Origin: Symsagittifera roscoffensis
Lineage: Eukaryota > Xenacoelomorpha > Acoela > Convolutidae
Length of the DNA: 64,000 bases
Direction: 5' to 3'
Assembly (NCBI RefSeq): GCF_963678635.1
Contig: NC_087064.1
Location: forward strand, 46,547,346-46,611,345
Below are positions 30,529 through 42,346 of the stretch, piece after piece. The position numbers were made by a program, and so were the translations under genes. How positions within the stretch are numbered: position 1 is the stretch's first letter; every line of letters starts with the position of its first letter. Below the pieces are notes generated by a model. That model worked only from the letters and a program-made list of their open reading frames with translations. It was not told the origin of the DNA and ran no database searches.

Positions 30529-32250
30529 CAGATGCTTCACACAGTGGGCTGGGAGCTACACTAGAACAATGGGACGGAAAAAGTTGGTTAACTATAACAT
30601 TTGCCTTCCGATTTTTAAATAATCATAAAACGAAAAACTCGACACATCAACTCGAACTTTTGGGAGTGGTCTGGGCTACTGAGCATTTCAAAAATGACCT
30701 GTACGGTTGCGAGTTCGAAATCGTTACTGACCACAAGACGCTATTATTGTCATTAAATGCAAATCATTGTAATAAAACGATGCACAGCAGACTGACCCGT
30801 TGGTTAAATCGACTTTTACCGTTTAGTTTTAAAATCAGACATATCCCAGGAAAATAAATGGAATTCACAGATTCATTGTCGAACTTACCATCAGGAAAAA
30901 CCCTCCCAACCTCATATTATGATCAAGAATTCGTGGTGGCAACGGTGAAGAAGACTTAGGAATACTTTACTGTAAATAGTGATTGTAAAAAGAAGAATTT
31001 TAAAAAGAACGAGTTGTACAATCCAGTGGATAAAAATAGGATAAATCCAGTGGATCCAGAGTGCAAAAATCCAATGGGCGGAAAAAAAGAATTAGCATTA
31101 CACATCCAACGGTAGTTGTTCGCGAATGTTCTTAATTACGTTACGGACACACTACGATCTTGTAATTCTAATCACTTGGGCTCAGAGTCTTGCACAAGCG
31201 GTTGTATTCCACCAAACGTTTCTAATTTCAACTTTAATCAATTTTTTCTTTCTGAGAAATCTGATTATCTCATTCTTTGTTATCAATTGGCTCGTTCTTA
31301 AAACAAGAAGACAAATATACAACTTCAGAATTCATTTCGTCAGTAAAAACTTCAAAATTTTCCCTTCGGGCAGATGTTCACGGAATTACAATAAATTTTG
31401 TAACGACACTATGTCGGAAATACACAAAAAAAATTTTGCCAAATACAAGGGAGGTTTAAAGTTACCCGCATTCCCATTAGTTTTTACGGAACACTGCTCG
31501 AACAAACTAATCAAACTAATGACAGATGATGACAAATACTGAACGACGTGAAGAAGGCGGTGGAAGAGGGCAGACCAGTGGATAAATTTGGAGCTTGCAT
31601 AAAGACCTTAAAACGGGACATCCACGCGAAGGAAAAATTACTGTTTAACGACAACAAACTTATAGTGCCAGCAGCCCTCAGATCTCCATTCATGTCATTA
31701 CTTCGCGAAACACACCTAAGACAGTTTGAAATGAAACTCTAGCGGAAAACATATGGTGGCCACACTTGTATAGTTAGATTTACTACCACGGCAAAAACTG
31801 CATTGAGTGTATAAAGGCAGGTAAGAATCTAAAAGTTATTTTGAGGAAAAACAATACCGAGAGATTACCGATCCTATCAGAACCAAAAGAAGAATTAGAC
31901 CTGGACTTTGCTTGTCTATTGGATAAAAATTGGGGTAATTCAAAATTTTTTTTGTTATCCATACATCATTTCTCTAAATTCCCGTCAGCCAAAGTGGCCA
32001 ATAACACCTCAGTTTCGTCGTTATTATCATTTATGTCGCACTACTGTCATCTATATGGGTACCCGAAGTCTATCAGAGCGGACCACGGGTCATGCTTTAT
32101 TTCGAACGACTTTGAAAATGTCTGCGAAAAGAACAATATTAACCTTATCTTATGTACAGTCGGAGATCATAGATCCAATCGAGTTGTAAAACGCCTCGTT
32201 TATACAATTAAAGCAAAACTTATGGCAATGTCGTTTAACGAACCTGAACA
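30529..32250 (+). repeat. pol: 1,722-bp tandem duplication, unit 1 (RNase H to integrase)
   Basis: Starts at CAGATGCTTCACACAGTGGG inside RNase H and ends in the integrase just after the position of the catalytic Glu. It holds RNase H (LLGVVWATEHFKNDLYG, VTDHKTL, RLTRWLNRLLPFSFKIRHI, then a TAA after IPGK), a degraded integrase zinc region, and the integrase core (IRADHGSCFIS; then VVKRLV, where Lys occupies the expected Glu). Every part I compared is identical to unit 2. Confidence 0.92.
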
Positions 32251-33972
32251 CAGATGCTTCACACAGTGGGCTGGGAGCTACACTAGAACAATGGGACGGA
32301 AAAAGTTGGTTAACTATAACATTTGCCTTCCGATTTTTAAATAATCATAAAACGAAAAACTCGACACATCAACTCGAACTTTTGGGAGTGGTCTGGGCTA
32401 CTGAGCATTTCAAAAATGACCTGTACGGTTGCGAGTTCGAAATCGTTACTGACCACAAGACGCTATTATTGTCATTAAATGCAAATCATTGTAATAAAAC
32501 GATGCACAGCAGACTGACCCGTTGGTTAAATCGACTTTTACCGTTTAGTTTTAAAATCAGACATATCCCAGGAAAATAAATGGAATTCACAGATTCATTG
32601 TCGAACTTACCATCAGGAAAAACCCTCCCAACCTCATATTATGATCAAGAATTCGTGGTGGCAACGGTGAAGAAGACTTAGGAATACTTTACTGTAAATA
32701 GTGATTGTAAAAAGAAGAATTTTAAAAAGAACGAGTTGTACAATCCAGTGGATAAAAATAGGATAAATCCAGTGGATCCAGAGTGCAAAAATCCAATGGG
32801 CGGAAAAAAAGAATTAGCATTACACATCCAACGGTAGTTGTTCGCGAATGTTCTTAATTACGTTACGGACACACTACGATCTTGTAATTCTAATCACTTG
32901 GGCTCAGAGTCTTGCACAAGCGGTTGTATTCCACCAAACGTTTCTAATTTCAACTTTAATCAATTTTTTCTTTCTGAGAAATCTGATTATCTCATTCTTT
33001 GTTATCAATTGGCTCGTTCTTAAAACAAGAAGACAAATATACAACTTCAGAATTCATTTCGTCAGTAAAAACTTCAAAATTTTCCCTTCGGGCAGATGTT
33101 CACGGAATTACAATAAATTTTGTAACGACACTATGTCGGAAATACACAAAAAAAATTTTGCCAAATACAAGGGAGGTTTAAAGTTACCCGCATTCCCATT
33201 AGTTTTTACGGAACACTGCTCGAACAAACTAATCAAACTAATGACAGATGATGACAAATACTGAACGACGTGAAGAAGGCGGTGGAAGAGGGCAGACCAG
33301 TGGATAAATTTGGAGCTTGCATAAAGACCTTAAAACGGGACATCCACGCGAAGGAAAAATTACTGTTTAACGACAACAAACTTATAGTGCCAGCAGCCCT
33401 CAGATCTCCATTCATGTCATTACTTCGCGAAACACACCTAAGACAGTTTGAAATGAAACTCTAGCGGAAAACATATGGTGGCCACACTTGTATAGTTAGA
33501 TTTACTACCACGGCAAAAACTGCATTGAGTGTATAAAGGCAGGTAAGAATCTAAAAGTTATTTTGAGGAAAAACAATACCGAGAGATTACCGATCCTATC
33601 AGAACCAAAAGAAGAATTAGACCTGGACTTTGCTTGTCTATTGGATAAAAATTGGGGTAATTCAAAATTTTTTTTGTTATCCATACATCATTTCTCTAAA
33701 TTCCCGTCAGCCAAAGTGGCCAATAACACCTCAGTTTCGTCGTTATTATCATTTATGTCGCACTACTGTCATCTATATGGGTACCCGAAGTCTATCAGAG
33801 CGGACCACGGGTCATGCTTTATTTCGAACGACTTTGAAAATGTCTGCGAAAAGAACAATATTAACCTTATCTTATGTACAGTCGGAGATCATAGATCCAA
33901 TCGAGTTGTAAAACGCCTCGTTTATACAATTAAAGCAAAACTTATGGCAATGTCGTTTAACGAACCTGAACC
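32251..33972 (+). repeat. pol: 1,722-bp tandem duplication, unit 2
   Basis: An exact-looking copy of 30529-32250. At the left junction integrase sequence (GTTTAACGAACCTGAA) jumps straight into RNase H sequence. The right end continues into single-copy integrase (CCAACGTTAAACGC). The junction shares only AACA/AACC, a microhomology. All open frames are the same as in unit 1, at +1722. Confidence 0.92.
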
Positions 33973-35201
33973 AACGTTAAACGCTGCAAATATTCGTTCA
34001 TTGAAACAAACATCCATTGGATGCTCACTTCTTTCTAAACATTTCAATAGATCGCCTAATACATTCTGGAAATCACTAGTTTCACACGCCATTAATTTAG
34101 ATATAGGGAAGTAAATTATGTCAAGAGATAGAGCACAGGATTGAGGAACAAATAACAACATCGAGGACTGCTACTTGGAAAACACAATACAAGACAAGAG
34201 GGATACGAGAGCAACCCGAAGGATAAAACAGATCAAGATTTCGAAATAGCACCTCTACCCAATCTTTTCAGCCAGGGAGGTAATTGGTTTAAAAAGACGG
34301 TTAACAGAAGGGAAGGCAAACCGTATTTTAAACCCCTTGGCAGAAAACCGCTGTTTGATACTACACATATGGTAACCCTTGATAACGGTCATATAAAAAA
34401 TTGGACCTAGCTTTCAAGAAAACTCTTCCATTGACTCCTAGTGAACTTTCTTCTCTCCCGAATTCGATAGTTAGTAGTTATGATTTAGCGGGGAAACGGA
34501 AGAAAAATTTGCCATCGAAGAGAAGAGACCCGAATGAAACTGGCCCATCATCTACATACTTACCAACCAGAGCTAATGGCACGAAAAGGAGGAAAACTAA
34601 AGCCCCAAATATTAAAGGTTTAAAATTCGCTTACTCCGTTATCGACTCTTCTCCAGACTTAGACCATTGGGACAATGTTTTAGAAGATTATTTGGTAACC
34701 GACTCGGAGAATGTACTTGGCTCTCAAACTTTAGTAGTGATAGTGCTTTAGATCAGAGTTTCCATCAGTGGAAGTCCCTAGGTGCAGCGTGTCTCGCCCC
34801 AGAAGAAAATCGGGCACCCCTAAATTTTACGGAGAGAGGCGGTTCATCATGCAGTGGTCACCAGTAGCAGCAACCACGGATATACTGGACTCATAACTGG
34901 GCTCATAACCTTCTCGGCGACCAAAAGAATACGGACCTCATATTCAGTAGAATCTCCATCGGCCTACTTGACACCACTAGAGGATATACTACCCAAACCA
35001 ACGTTAGTGGCTGAAACGACACAAGGATCAATTTCGCACTCTTTCTCAATAATCTCCAATATTGCAGTCATATCATCTCCATTGGTTGAAGACGTACTAG
35101 ACAACCAAGAAGACGAAGGGAGCGATATATCGTCGATTGTAGAAATGGAAGTAAGAAAAGACTCCGACAATTTCCATGATACATTTAATGACCCTTCCTA
35201 A
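33973..35201 (+). pseudogene. pol: pol relic: integrase C-terminus and variable tail
   Basis: A broken continuation of the integrase. Readable pieces are 34401-34751 (basic, with KRKKNLPSKRRDPNE) and 34854-35201 (Ser-rich acidic, ending in a stop). Such disordered basic and acidic tails are usual after Ty3/gypsy integrases; no env-like ORF follows. Confidence 0.55.
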
Positions 35202-35651
35202 AACTCACAAACTCTTTTTTTATGAATTTGAGATACCGTTGATTTCCACCATTAGTTATTAGTTTCACTTTATTATTCACTTTATTTACCATTTCCTAGT
35301 TTTAGTGAATTTGTACACTAGTTCTTAAATGAACATGTTTTACTTTAGTTACCTAAATAGTTTAGTTTGTTCAACTTGTTTATATGATACATAACCTCAA
35401 TTGTACGTTACATTTCCATAATTGTGTATTCGTTGTATATATCTGTATCATTTTGTAGGTAAACTGTAAATATTAACCCATATTCATCTCCATGTTAATT
35501 TGTATATTCTCTGTAAATTCCATTGGAGCTAAATTTTGATACTTTTTGATTCAAACTTTGGCCCTCATGGATTGAGGGGAGAATGGAGTATATGTGTAGA
35601 ATTGGCTACCCATTGAAAGTGCAGATATAATTTTTTCGTGCAGTGGGGAAA
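35202..35651 (+). other. 3' untranslated part with purine tracts
   Basis: AT-rich, with two purine tracts: GAGGGGAGAATGGAG (about 35574) and GTGGGGAAAG directly before the 3' LTR (about 35644-35652). The latter is the better polypurine-tract candidate for plus-strand priming. Confidence 0.5.
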
Positions 35652-36332
35652 GTTGTGATTATGTTCTATTAATAAGTAGTGACCTTGACCTCTATTAGAT
35701 AGTTACATACCGATCGATGTTTACCGTTTGAAGTCCAGTGGACTTGGCGTCACTAGTTGATCTTTTAAGACATCGGTCAGTTTTATTTTAATACCGCTAT
35801 TTTATTGTTCCGACGAAAGTAACGGAATATTTGTGCTCGGGGTGGGTTTTTTAATATCATTCGAATGGTATTGTTGTCTTGAGCTCGAATTTGAACCTAA
35901 ATTTGAAGCGGTAAATTTGAAGATATTTTACCTGTGATCGTTTTCCGTAAAGTTACGTTGGTTTAAAGATTGCCATTTTGGCCAATTTGGGACAATGAAC
36001 GCGCAAGGTATTTCGCGCTATTCACGCGTAAGCGGAGAGTTAATCCGTCTTAGAAATCGTTCCAAATTGGTTAAAGAAGCTTATGTGCCATAATTGATTT
36101 GTTACAAGGAGCAAAATCTATCCTTTTGTTCTTTGCATGGCGTGTGGGGTGATGACTTTTGTAAAAATTTTCAACTTTTAGAAAAAAAAGTTGGATTTTG
36201 TTTTATTTCATTGAATGGTTTTTTGTTATTACTGCTCCATAAACTTTAAAAGGCAGTCGGAATATTGAGGGCTTCGCCCTGATACGAGCAGTCTTGTTTT
36301 TTTAAACTTAGATTAGATAGATTAGATTACCA
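35652..36332 (+). repeat. 3' LTR of the intronic element, split by a nested insertion
   Basis: It matches the 5' LTR from 35652 to about 35806 and again from about 36297 to 36332. The 490 bp in between is a Helentron-like copy. The 5' LTR therefore shows the pre-insertion state. Confidence 0.85.
35807..36296 (+). mobile_element. Helentron-like non-autonomous element, copy 5, nested in the 3' LTR
   Basis: Runs from GTTCCGACGAAAGTAACGG to the perfect hairpin AGGGCTTCGCCCT and the terminal GATACGAGCAGTCTTG. The LTR reads TTATT on one side and TTTTAAACTTAG on the other. Compared with the intact 5' LTR (TTTTATTCTTTTTAACTTAG) no target duplication is visible beyond T residues. Confidence 0.85.
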
Positions 36333-39300
36333 GTGGTATTTGCACACTATTATTATAATTAAATTATTTTCTATCTGAAAAGTTCTGTCCTCACCGAGCC
36401 CAAATTTGTTGTCAGTTTACCCAAGAGTCGAACAATTGGGCCATTTTTTATTTTCAAAATTTTAATAACGTTTTTTGCTTTACTACGAGGCAGGCCAAAT
36501 TCTGTCTTCAAAAGGCTCAAAAGAATCCTGGAAAAATGTGAAAAAATCCTGGAAGAATCCTGTATGTCACTGGAGTCTTGACTTTTGAACAAGTCAAAAT
36601 AGTAAGTGAAACCCGCTCACCAATTTTTTGCAAATTCACAGTCACATACTTGTAACATGATTTTTTCCGACTCGAGCGAAAATCCCAAATTGCTGCAGTT
36701 CCTACATTTGCAAGTGATTCGACATTCGTCGGGGATTTCTTTCAAATTTGCTATAAAAAAGCGGAATCTGCTTTCAAAAAGCGGTTTCCGTTTGTAAAAA
36801 GCAGGTTTTGTTCACAAAATGTTGATTCAGCGCTATAATAATCATCTCTAGATGTTTTTTGGTTGTTTTCAACAATTATACTTATAAATTCCGTCATAGA
36901 TTCCCCATTATAATTTCGAAATTTACTTTTTAATTAGCATCTGGCGCTGCGGTTTGTTTTAACCATTTTTCTCTGAAATTCATAGCAGCAAAAAAAATTA
37001 GAGGAAAACAGCCTTGTTGTAGATTCCGCAATAAAGCATTGTTCAGCCTTGTTTCACTTCGAGGTTACACCGCTTGGCTTCCTCAGAATTTGGGGTGAAA
37101 CAGAAAGTTACAGAATAACTTGTTTGTTAATTTGGAGAGTTGTTTTACAATTCCAGTAAAGAGAAATTTTTCATGAAATGTTTTTGATATCTAAAATAGA
37201 TCAGCCCAAAATTTTTATTGGCATCACAAGGAAAATTTTTGAAATCTCTGTTACAAAATGTTACATGATTGCTGAAAACTTAATTAATTAAAAATTTTCT
37301 CATCCGGCAATCAAATTTTTTGCATGAAGTTTGTTGATAGAGAGAAAAAGCTGACTTGAACGATGGACACGAATACTTCTAGGACCCATTTAGCATCCTC
37401 ACTGTCTCAACTTTAAAGCGTTTTAGATGGAGGATGTTACCCTTTCTTACCAACAAATGTTTTCCAAGCTAATTTATTTTGATACAGAATAAATCAATTT
37501 GAATTGACTTGAAATCTATTCTGTATAGAAAAGGTAAATAGAAAAAATCAATTTCAATCGATTCTAAATGAAGTTAATTCCAATTGGGGCAACTTTTTTC
37601 CTTCCATTTTGAACAACTTAAGCAACATTGAAATCAACAAACATTGGTTTAAATGCATTTTTTTTCTCATTTTTTCAGACTCCTCATTTTATACAGATTG
37701 TAATTAGATTTTCTCGACTATCAAACAATAGATGCTAATAAAATAGCGTATATTTTTCAAAAATCTGTTCGTTATTGTTTGGCCTGAAAAAACTTATGAA
37801 AAATAATATGACTTTTTTATGCACGTTTTCAATTATATGTTCATTTTTGCTCCAACCATTCGAAAAATGTGGAGAAAATTTGTATTCGGGTGTTTAAAAT
37901 TTTTAATTTTCCACGCAAAATCAAGTATCGCAAATAATCATCGGAATGGGTCGAGTGATATAACGTATTAGAGCTTTTTTAGTCGTGATTCGAACGACAT
38001 TATAAAATTTCGAAACATTTTTCAACGTAAAAATAGTTTTTGAAGTTTTTTAGCGCCATTTTTCTACAAAAACTGTTTTCCAATTGGCCTAATTGACTGT
38101 GACCGCCGCATCTGTCCAATTTCAATTTTTTCGTAGCGTTGTTTTTATCAAACACACAGAAAAGATGACATTAATTAAAGAACAAAAATTGTATTTTTCA
38201 AGACTATGGCCGGAAAAATTTGAGCTACCTCCACAGTAACAGGCTTTTTTATTCAATTGCATTATATGTTTTTCAATAATATGTTTATTTGTCTAATAAA
38301 ATTGCAAGTAGAACTTTTATAATGGAAACTTCATTTTAAGAAATTTGCTTAATTTTGTTTTTCATCACCGAGGCCACACGTTGTTTTGCAAAATATCTTC
38401 CTGTAAACTGAATAGTTTGCGGTTAAAAACACTCTCCGAGTAACTAGCTCGCTGTAATTTTGATGAAGATTTTTTTGAGTATGAATTTTTGCTCAAGTTT
38501 TGAAACAAACCAATATCTAATTAAAATCTGTTTTGTTGAGATATTGATGGTTTTTAAAATTTAAGAAAAACATCCAAAGGGGTTTATATCATATGCTTAA
38601 GCAAGAAAATCATTTGAATCCATTATAATTCGAATTCAATCTCAAATTTGTTATAATTTTTTCTGAGATAGATTTATCGGCCAATGAGTATATGGTATTT
38701 CACAGAAGACGACATTAAATGATTTCAATCAACTGAGCAATCTCTCTCCCCCTCCCCCTCGTTATGATCGATTGAGCAATCTCCCCCAAACAAAAACAGC
38801 AAAAAATATAAAAGACATTTTTAAACGCGAGCACTAGAAAAAACATTTTTTTTTTCAAAATTTCCATCTTTTTGTTCGGGTGATCATTGCTTTCAGGTAA
38901 GCAAGTTACCAGGGACAGTTCTTTGACATCTATATAGGGAAAAAAATCAAAACTTAAAAAAAAAATCAAATTATCCAACTATTTTTTTGAGCTATCACTG
39001 TTTGGAGATAAGCAATTTAACAGGGACCAGTTCCTTGACATCTATTTAGGCAAAAAGCATACGGCGTTCTATTAATGTACGCCATTGCGCATCTTTCTTC
39101 ATACAAAACGGGAAAAACCGGTTTAAAGTGCGATTTCTGTGTGGTTATTTTGTCTCGCTGAGTTTGAGTTTTCATGATGTGGTTTTTAGTTCTCTGCGTT
39201 TGTTGGAGAATCTAGCGAATAGTTTTCTACAATAAAAAGTAGTTTAAGTGATTATAATAGGACTTATAAAAGGACTCCGAAATGGGGGGTATTGCTCAAT

Positions 39301-39420
39301 TGATCTAGCGGTTGTAACACAAATTGAATTGAGCGGTAGAAGTTCGGTCGTAACTTGGTCTATTTAGAGGGAAGGATAAGAAATTGTTCAATTTTTATTC
39401 CAATTTTTTGTAAACCCTAT
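36333..39420 (+). other. AT-rich intron stretch
   Basis: No exon recognised. It contains a diverged direct duplication (about 38880-38945 and 38990-39050, sharing AGTT-CTTGACATCTAT) and C-rich tracts (38740-38780). Confidence 0.4.
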
Positions 39421-39475
39421 AAGCCAATGCTCAAAGCCAATTTTGTAAAATGGCTTTGAGCATTGCCATTGGCTT
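39421..39475 (+). other. Near-perfect hairpin upstream of exon c
   Basis: CAATGCTCAAAGCCA and TGGCTTTGAGCATTG are exact complements, and the sequence between them (ATTTTGTAAAA) also pairs, leaving only a tiny loop. AAGCCAATG / CATTGGCTT extends the stem after a 6-nt bulge. It lies 86 bp before the exon c acceptor. It could be a cruciform, a foldback remnant or a small hairpin RNA. Confidence 0.6.
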
Positions 39476-39561
39476 TTGATGCTTTTTCAATGAATTGTCT
39501 AATGTTGGTTTAATGAGAGGGTAATTCAATTATGAGAGGGTAATTCTGTTTTTGCCTTCAG

Positions 39562-39838
39562 AAGCATCATCCCAATCTCAAAATGATGTCAATCACAAAT
39601 CTGAAGGCCAACAAAATCTGACCACGTTCGGAAGACCTAACACATCGTCATTCAGCTATAGCAAACACAGCAGCAGCATCAACAAATCACCTTTAACTTC
39701 ACCAACCGGTGCAGCTAGTGCCAACAGTCCGCCAGGATCGAAGGGTACAAATTGGTCTGGAATGGTGACAGGGTTCCCTGCTGGGGGTGACAGTGGCAGA
39801 TGGGATGATAGGGCGGGTGCGGGGAGTGCGTGTGAAGG
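39562..39838 (+). CDS. Host coiled-coil gene, exon c (Ser/Gly-rich linker)
   Basis: The acceptor AG is at 39560-39561 (CCTTCAG|AAGC) and the donor GT at 39839-39840 (AAGG|GTAACG). The split codon formed with exon b (G plus AA) and the one passed to exon d (GG plus A) both fit. It encodes about 91 residues that are Ser, Asn, Gly and Pro rich with no coiled coil (GRPNTSSFSYSKHSSSINKS; SPLTSPTGAASANSPPGSKG), so it is a probably disordered linker between the polyalanine end and the next coiled coil. A TAA lies only one base past the donor, so splicing at this site is needed to keep the frame. No known domain. Confidence 0.75.
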
Positions 39839-40388
39839 GTAACGCGAACGCCTTTTGAGCTATTATTCATTGCAATGATGACTTATTTCTTGATTCATTA
39901 AAGCTCTATTTATCTTTTCACGACATTTTCATTTCGTGACGTCACAGTTTAATGACGTGATGAACAAATTTTATAAATTTAATTGTTCGGATGAAGATCG
40001 TCAACTGAAACTTGATTATTTTTATTATGAAAAGGCTGCTATTATTTTAACCAGGGAAGCAGTACAATTCCAAATGTGAAGCTCTCAAAAAGCCCTCAAA
40101 TTAAGTAGAATTGTTGGCATTTCAAATGTGCATTGTCTGGGTACTTGTGCGCACTCGCGTCTGAAAAGTAGTTTATTATTAGACTTCAGACTCCAAAGAA
40201 ATTTAATCAAATGGTTATAGTTATATAATGAGATTATCTACAAAGGAATTTTTAATTGACCTCAAAAAGAAAACTATTGATGTTCTGCAGCACGCATAAA
40301 TATTTAAATTCTCATGGATATCACAAAGCAGAGAAATTTAGTAAGCTCATCGACTTTTCTGCTTATCGAGACGTGGTATTTGTTTTAG
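39839..40388 (+). other. Intron of 550 bp
   Basis: No repeat or ORF recognised. Confidence 0.75.
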
Positions 40389-40550
40389 ACTGAAGGTGCG
40401 CATTGAAATGGAGCAGATGAGGGTGGAAAAGGACGGGCTCATAGCCGAATTAGAGGAGCAGTTGGAGAGAGAGAAAAATGATAGAGAGGAAGTGGCGAGA
40501 AACCTCACGCAGGAGATTGAAAGAATAGTGGCGGAGAAGGAAAGCAACAG
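40389..40550 (+). CDS. Host coiled-coil gene, exon d
   Basis: The acceptor AG is at 40387-40388 (TGTTTTAG|ACTG) and the donor GT at 40551-40552 (AACAG|GTAAGT, a strong consensus). Phases agree on both sides. It encodes 54 residues of almost pure coiled coil (KVRIEMEQMRVEKDGLIAEL; LEEQLEREKNDREEVARNL; QEIERIVAEKESNR), with heptad spacing of Leu/Ile/Val and many Glu/Lys/Arg. The exon is GC-richer than its introns. Its function beyond dimerisation or scaffolding cannot be told. Confidence 0.88.
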
Positions 40551-40980
40551 GTAAGTTGAAAAATTGGATTTTGAGCCTTCTTATGAGAACAAAATTTTTC
40601 AAGAAATGTTGTTGGCCTTTTTCTGTTGGCATATTTCGTTTGATGAGTTCTCTCCCATTGACCTAACTCTATTTTTTGCCTTACTTACAATCCGCAATGA
40701 ATTAAAACATAAGTAAGGGGAGCTACAGTAACGAGACGAAGAATTCTCAACATAAAACTTTCAAACAAAAAAACCAACAATTTTACAAACCTATTTTCTT
40801 TACGTTCTTGCCGTTTTTTGGTAACTAATCGAGATTCATAACTTACTTTTTGGCAAATTATTTAAATGCAAAAGCATTTAGCCGCATCGAAAGAAAAAAG
40901 TTTTGTTTTCCAGGCGTTGTTTGCCCGAACTGACGAAAATGGTTTCGAAATCGACGAAATCGACTAACAATGTACATTTT
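40551..40980 (+). other. Start of the 8-kb intron
   Basis: AT-rich. Nothing recognised. Confidence 0.4.
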
Positions 40981-41770
40981 ACGAACTTGAATCGATTTTA
41001 AATCGATTTAAATCAATCTTTTTAAAAATATTTTGCGTCGATTTAAATGTCGGGTCGATTTGGGTGGATTTTCCGACACACTAAATTCCATCCAAAACTC
41101 ACTAAAATCCATCCGAATCTCACTTAAATCCATTTTAAATTGATTTAATTCGATCTTCCTTGAAAAGATTGGATCGATTTAAGTGTCTTAAAAGTCGATT
41201 TAAATCGATTTGGATGGATTTTCAGACTAACTAAACTCAATTTTTTTACGCTAACAAAGCAAAAAAACATACTCTTTAGAAAAATAATTGAAATGTTTTG
41301 ATTTCGATTTTTTTTTTAAAAAACAAACGTGCCAGATGTTATAAAATTCAATAAAATGATCCACAAGAATCAGACTTTAAGCTTAAAAAAATGCAATGAA
41401 ATCATAGAAGTTAATCGATATTTTGTTCTTTTTATTTGATCTTTTTTAAGCTACAATACGGTATGGATGTAAAATTTAAAATGATAGGCAATGAATAAGT
41501 GCAATAAAAAATCGAAGCTGATGAAGTTTGATGATAAATTTGATTTAAATTGGTTTAAATCCGTTTTATTCCCCTTAAAAACAAAAACAAATTAAGGCTA
41601 GAAAAAATGGATTTAAATCGACTTAAAAATGTTTTGGATCAGTTTTTTTTAGCTGGGATTTACGATCAATTTAAATCGATTTTCAAACGATCCAAATCAA
41701 TATTTATCTTTTTTTGTTTAAACTTTGTACTTTTTTCATACTAAAACCGATCTAAATTTAATAAACGTAC
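40981..41770 (+). repeat. Cluster of degenerate ATCGATTTAAAT motifs
   Basis: Many copies of the near-palindromic motifs AAATCGATTTAAAT and TGGATGGATTT (or its complement AAATCCATCC) are scattered over 40985-41230 and again 41540-41760, in both orientations. Units are irregular, not a clean array. Confidence 0.65.
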
Positions 41771-42346
41771 TTTTTTCATACTAAAATTGACCCTAATACA
41801 TTTATGCCAGTGCGGGTGGCCATTCAATAAAAATTACTCAGAAGGTGCCAAAAAAATCACGTGAGCTATACAACGACTTTTACTTGTTCTAGTATGATTT
41901 GTTCCCTAAAAATCTTTAAACATTTAGCAAATTTTTTATTTACAGGTTTCAAAAGTATATTTTTATGCAATTTGCATTTTATATAACATGAAAAAGAATT
42001 TCAAAAGGTGATAAGAAGTTTTTTCTTCTTATACAAAAATTTGCGCACAAAATTAAAAGAATAAATTGAGTAATGAATGTGTTAAATTTAAAATTTTGTT
42101 CTAGGTTGACACGAACAGCGAATGATTAACCATTGGTCGAAACATGACATAAATTGACAGTTTTTTAATCAGTACTTACTTAAGGTCATAAGAACAAAAT
42201 ATTCAAGCAAGTTCGAACGTTCCACGAAAAATTTAGAATGCTCCCTTGTCTCGTCATGGGGTAGGAATGGTGTACTGTTCCCGAAAAGGAACACTCAAGA
42301 GCAGCGTCTAGTGCTGGCGTCTGTACTGGTAGCGCCTAAAAAGGGG
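41771..42346 (+). other. Intron stretch
   Basis: No feature recognised. Confidence 0.35.

Larger units (their letters stand above)
27806..36332 (+). mobile_element. Degenerate Ty3/gypsy LTR retrotransposon in the 19.7-kb intron
   Basis: Direct LTRs (27806-27994; 35652-36332, the latter holding a nested element) flank gag with two zinc knuckles, then protease, RT, RNase H and integrase in that order. Frames are broken by many stops. The LTRs differ at very roughly one site in ten by eye. It sits in the sense orientation of the host gene. No env is present. Two internal tandem duplications (145 bp and 1,722 bp) enlarge it. Confidence 0.88.

Noticed and set aside
30529-33972. LTR pair interpretation of the 1,722-bp repeats
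   Set aside because: The units lie inside pol, are adjacent without an internal region, and the real LTRs are found outside.
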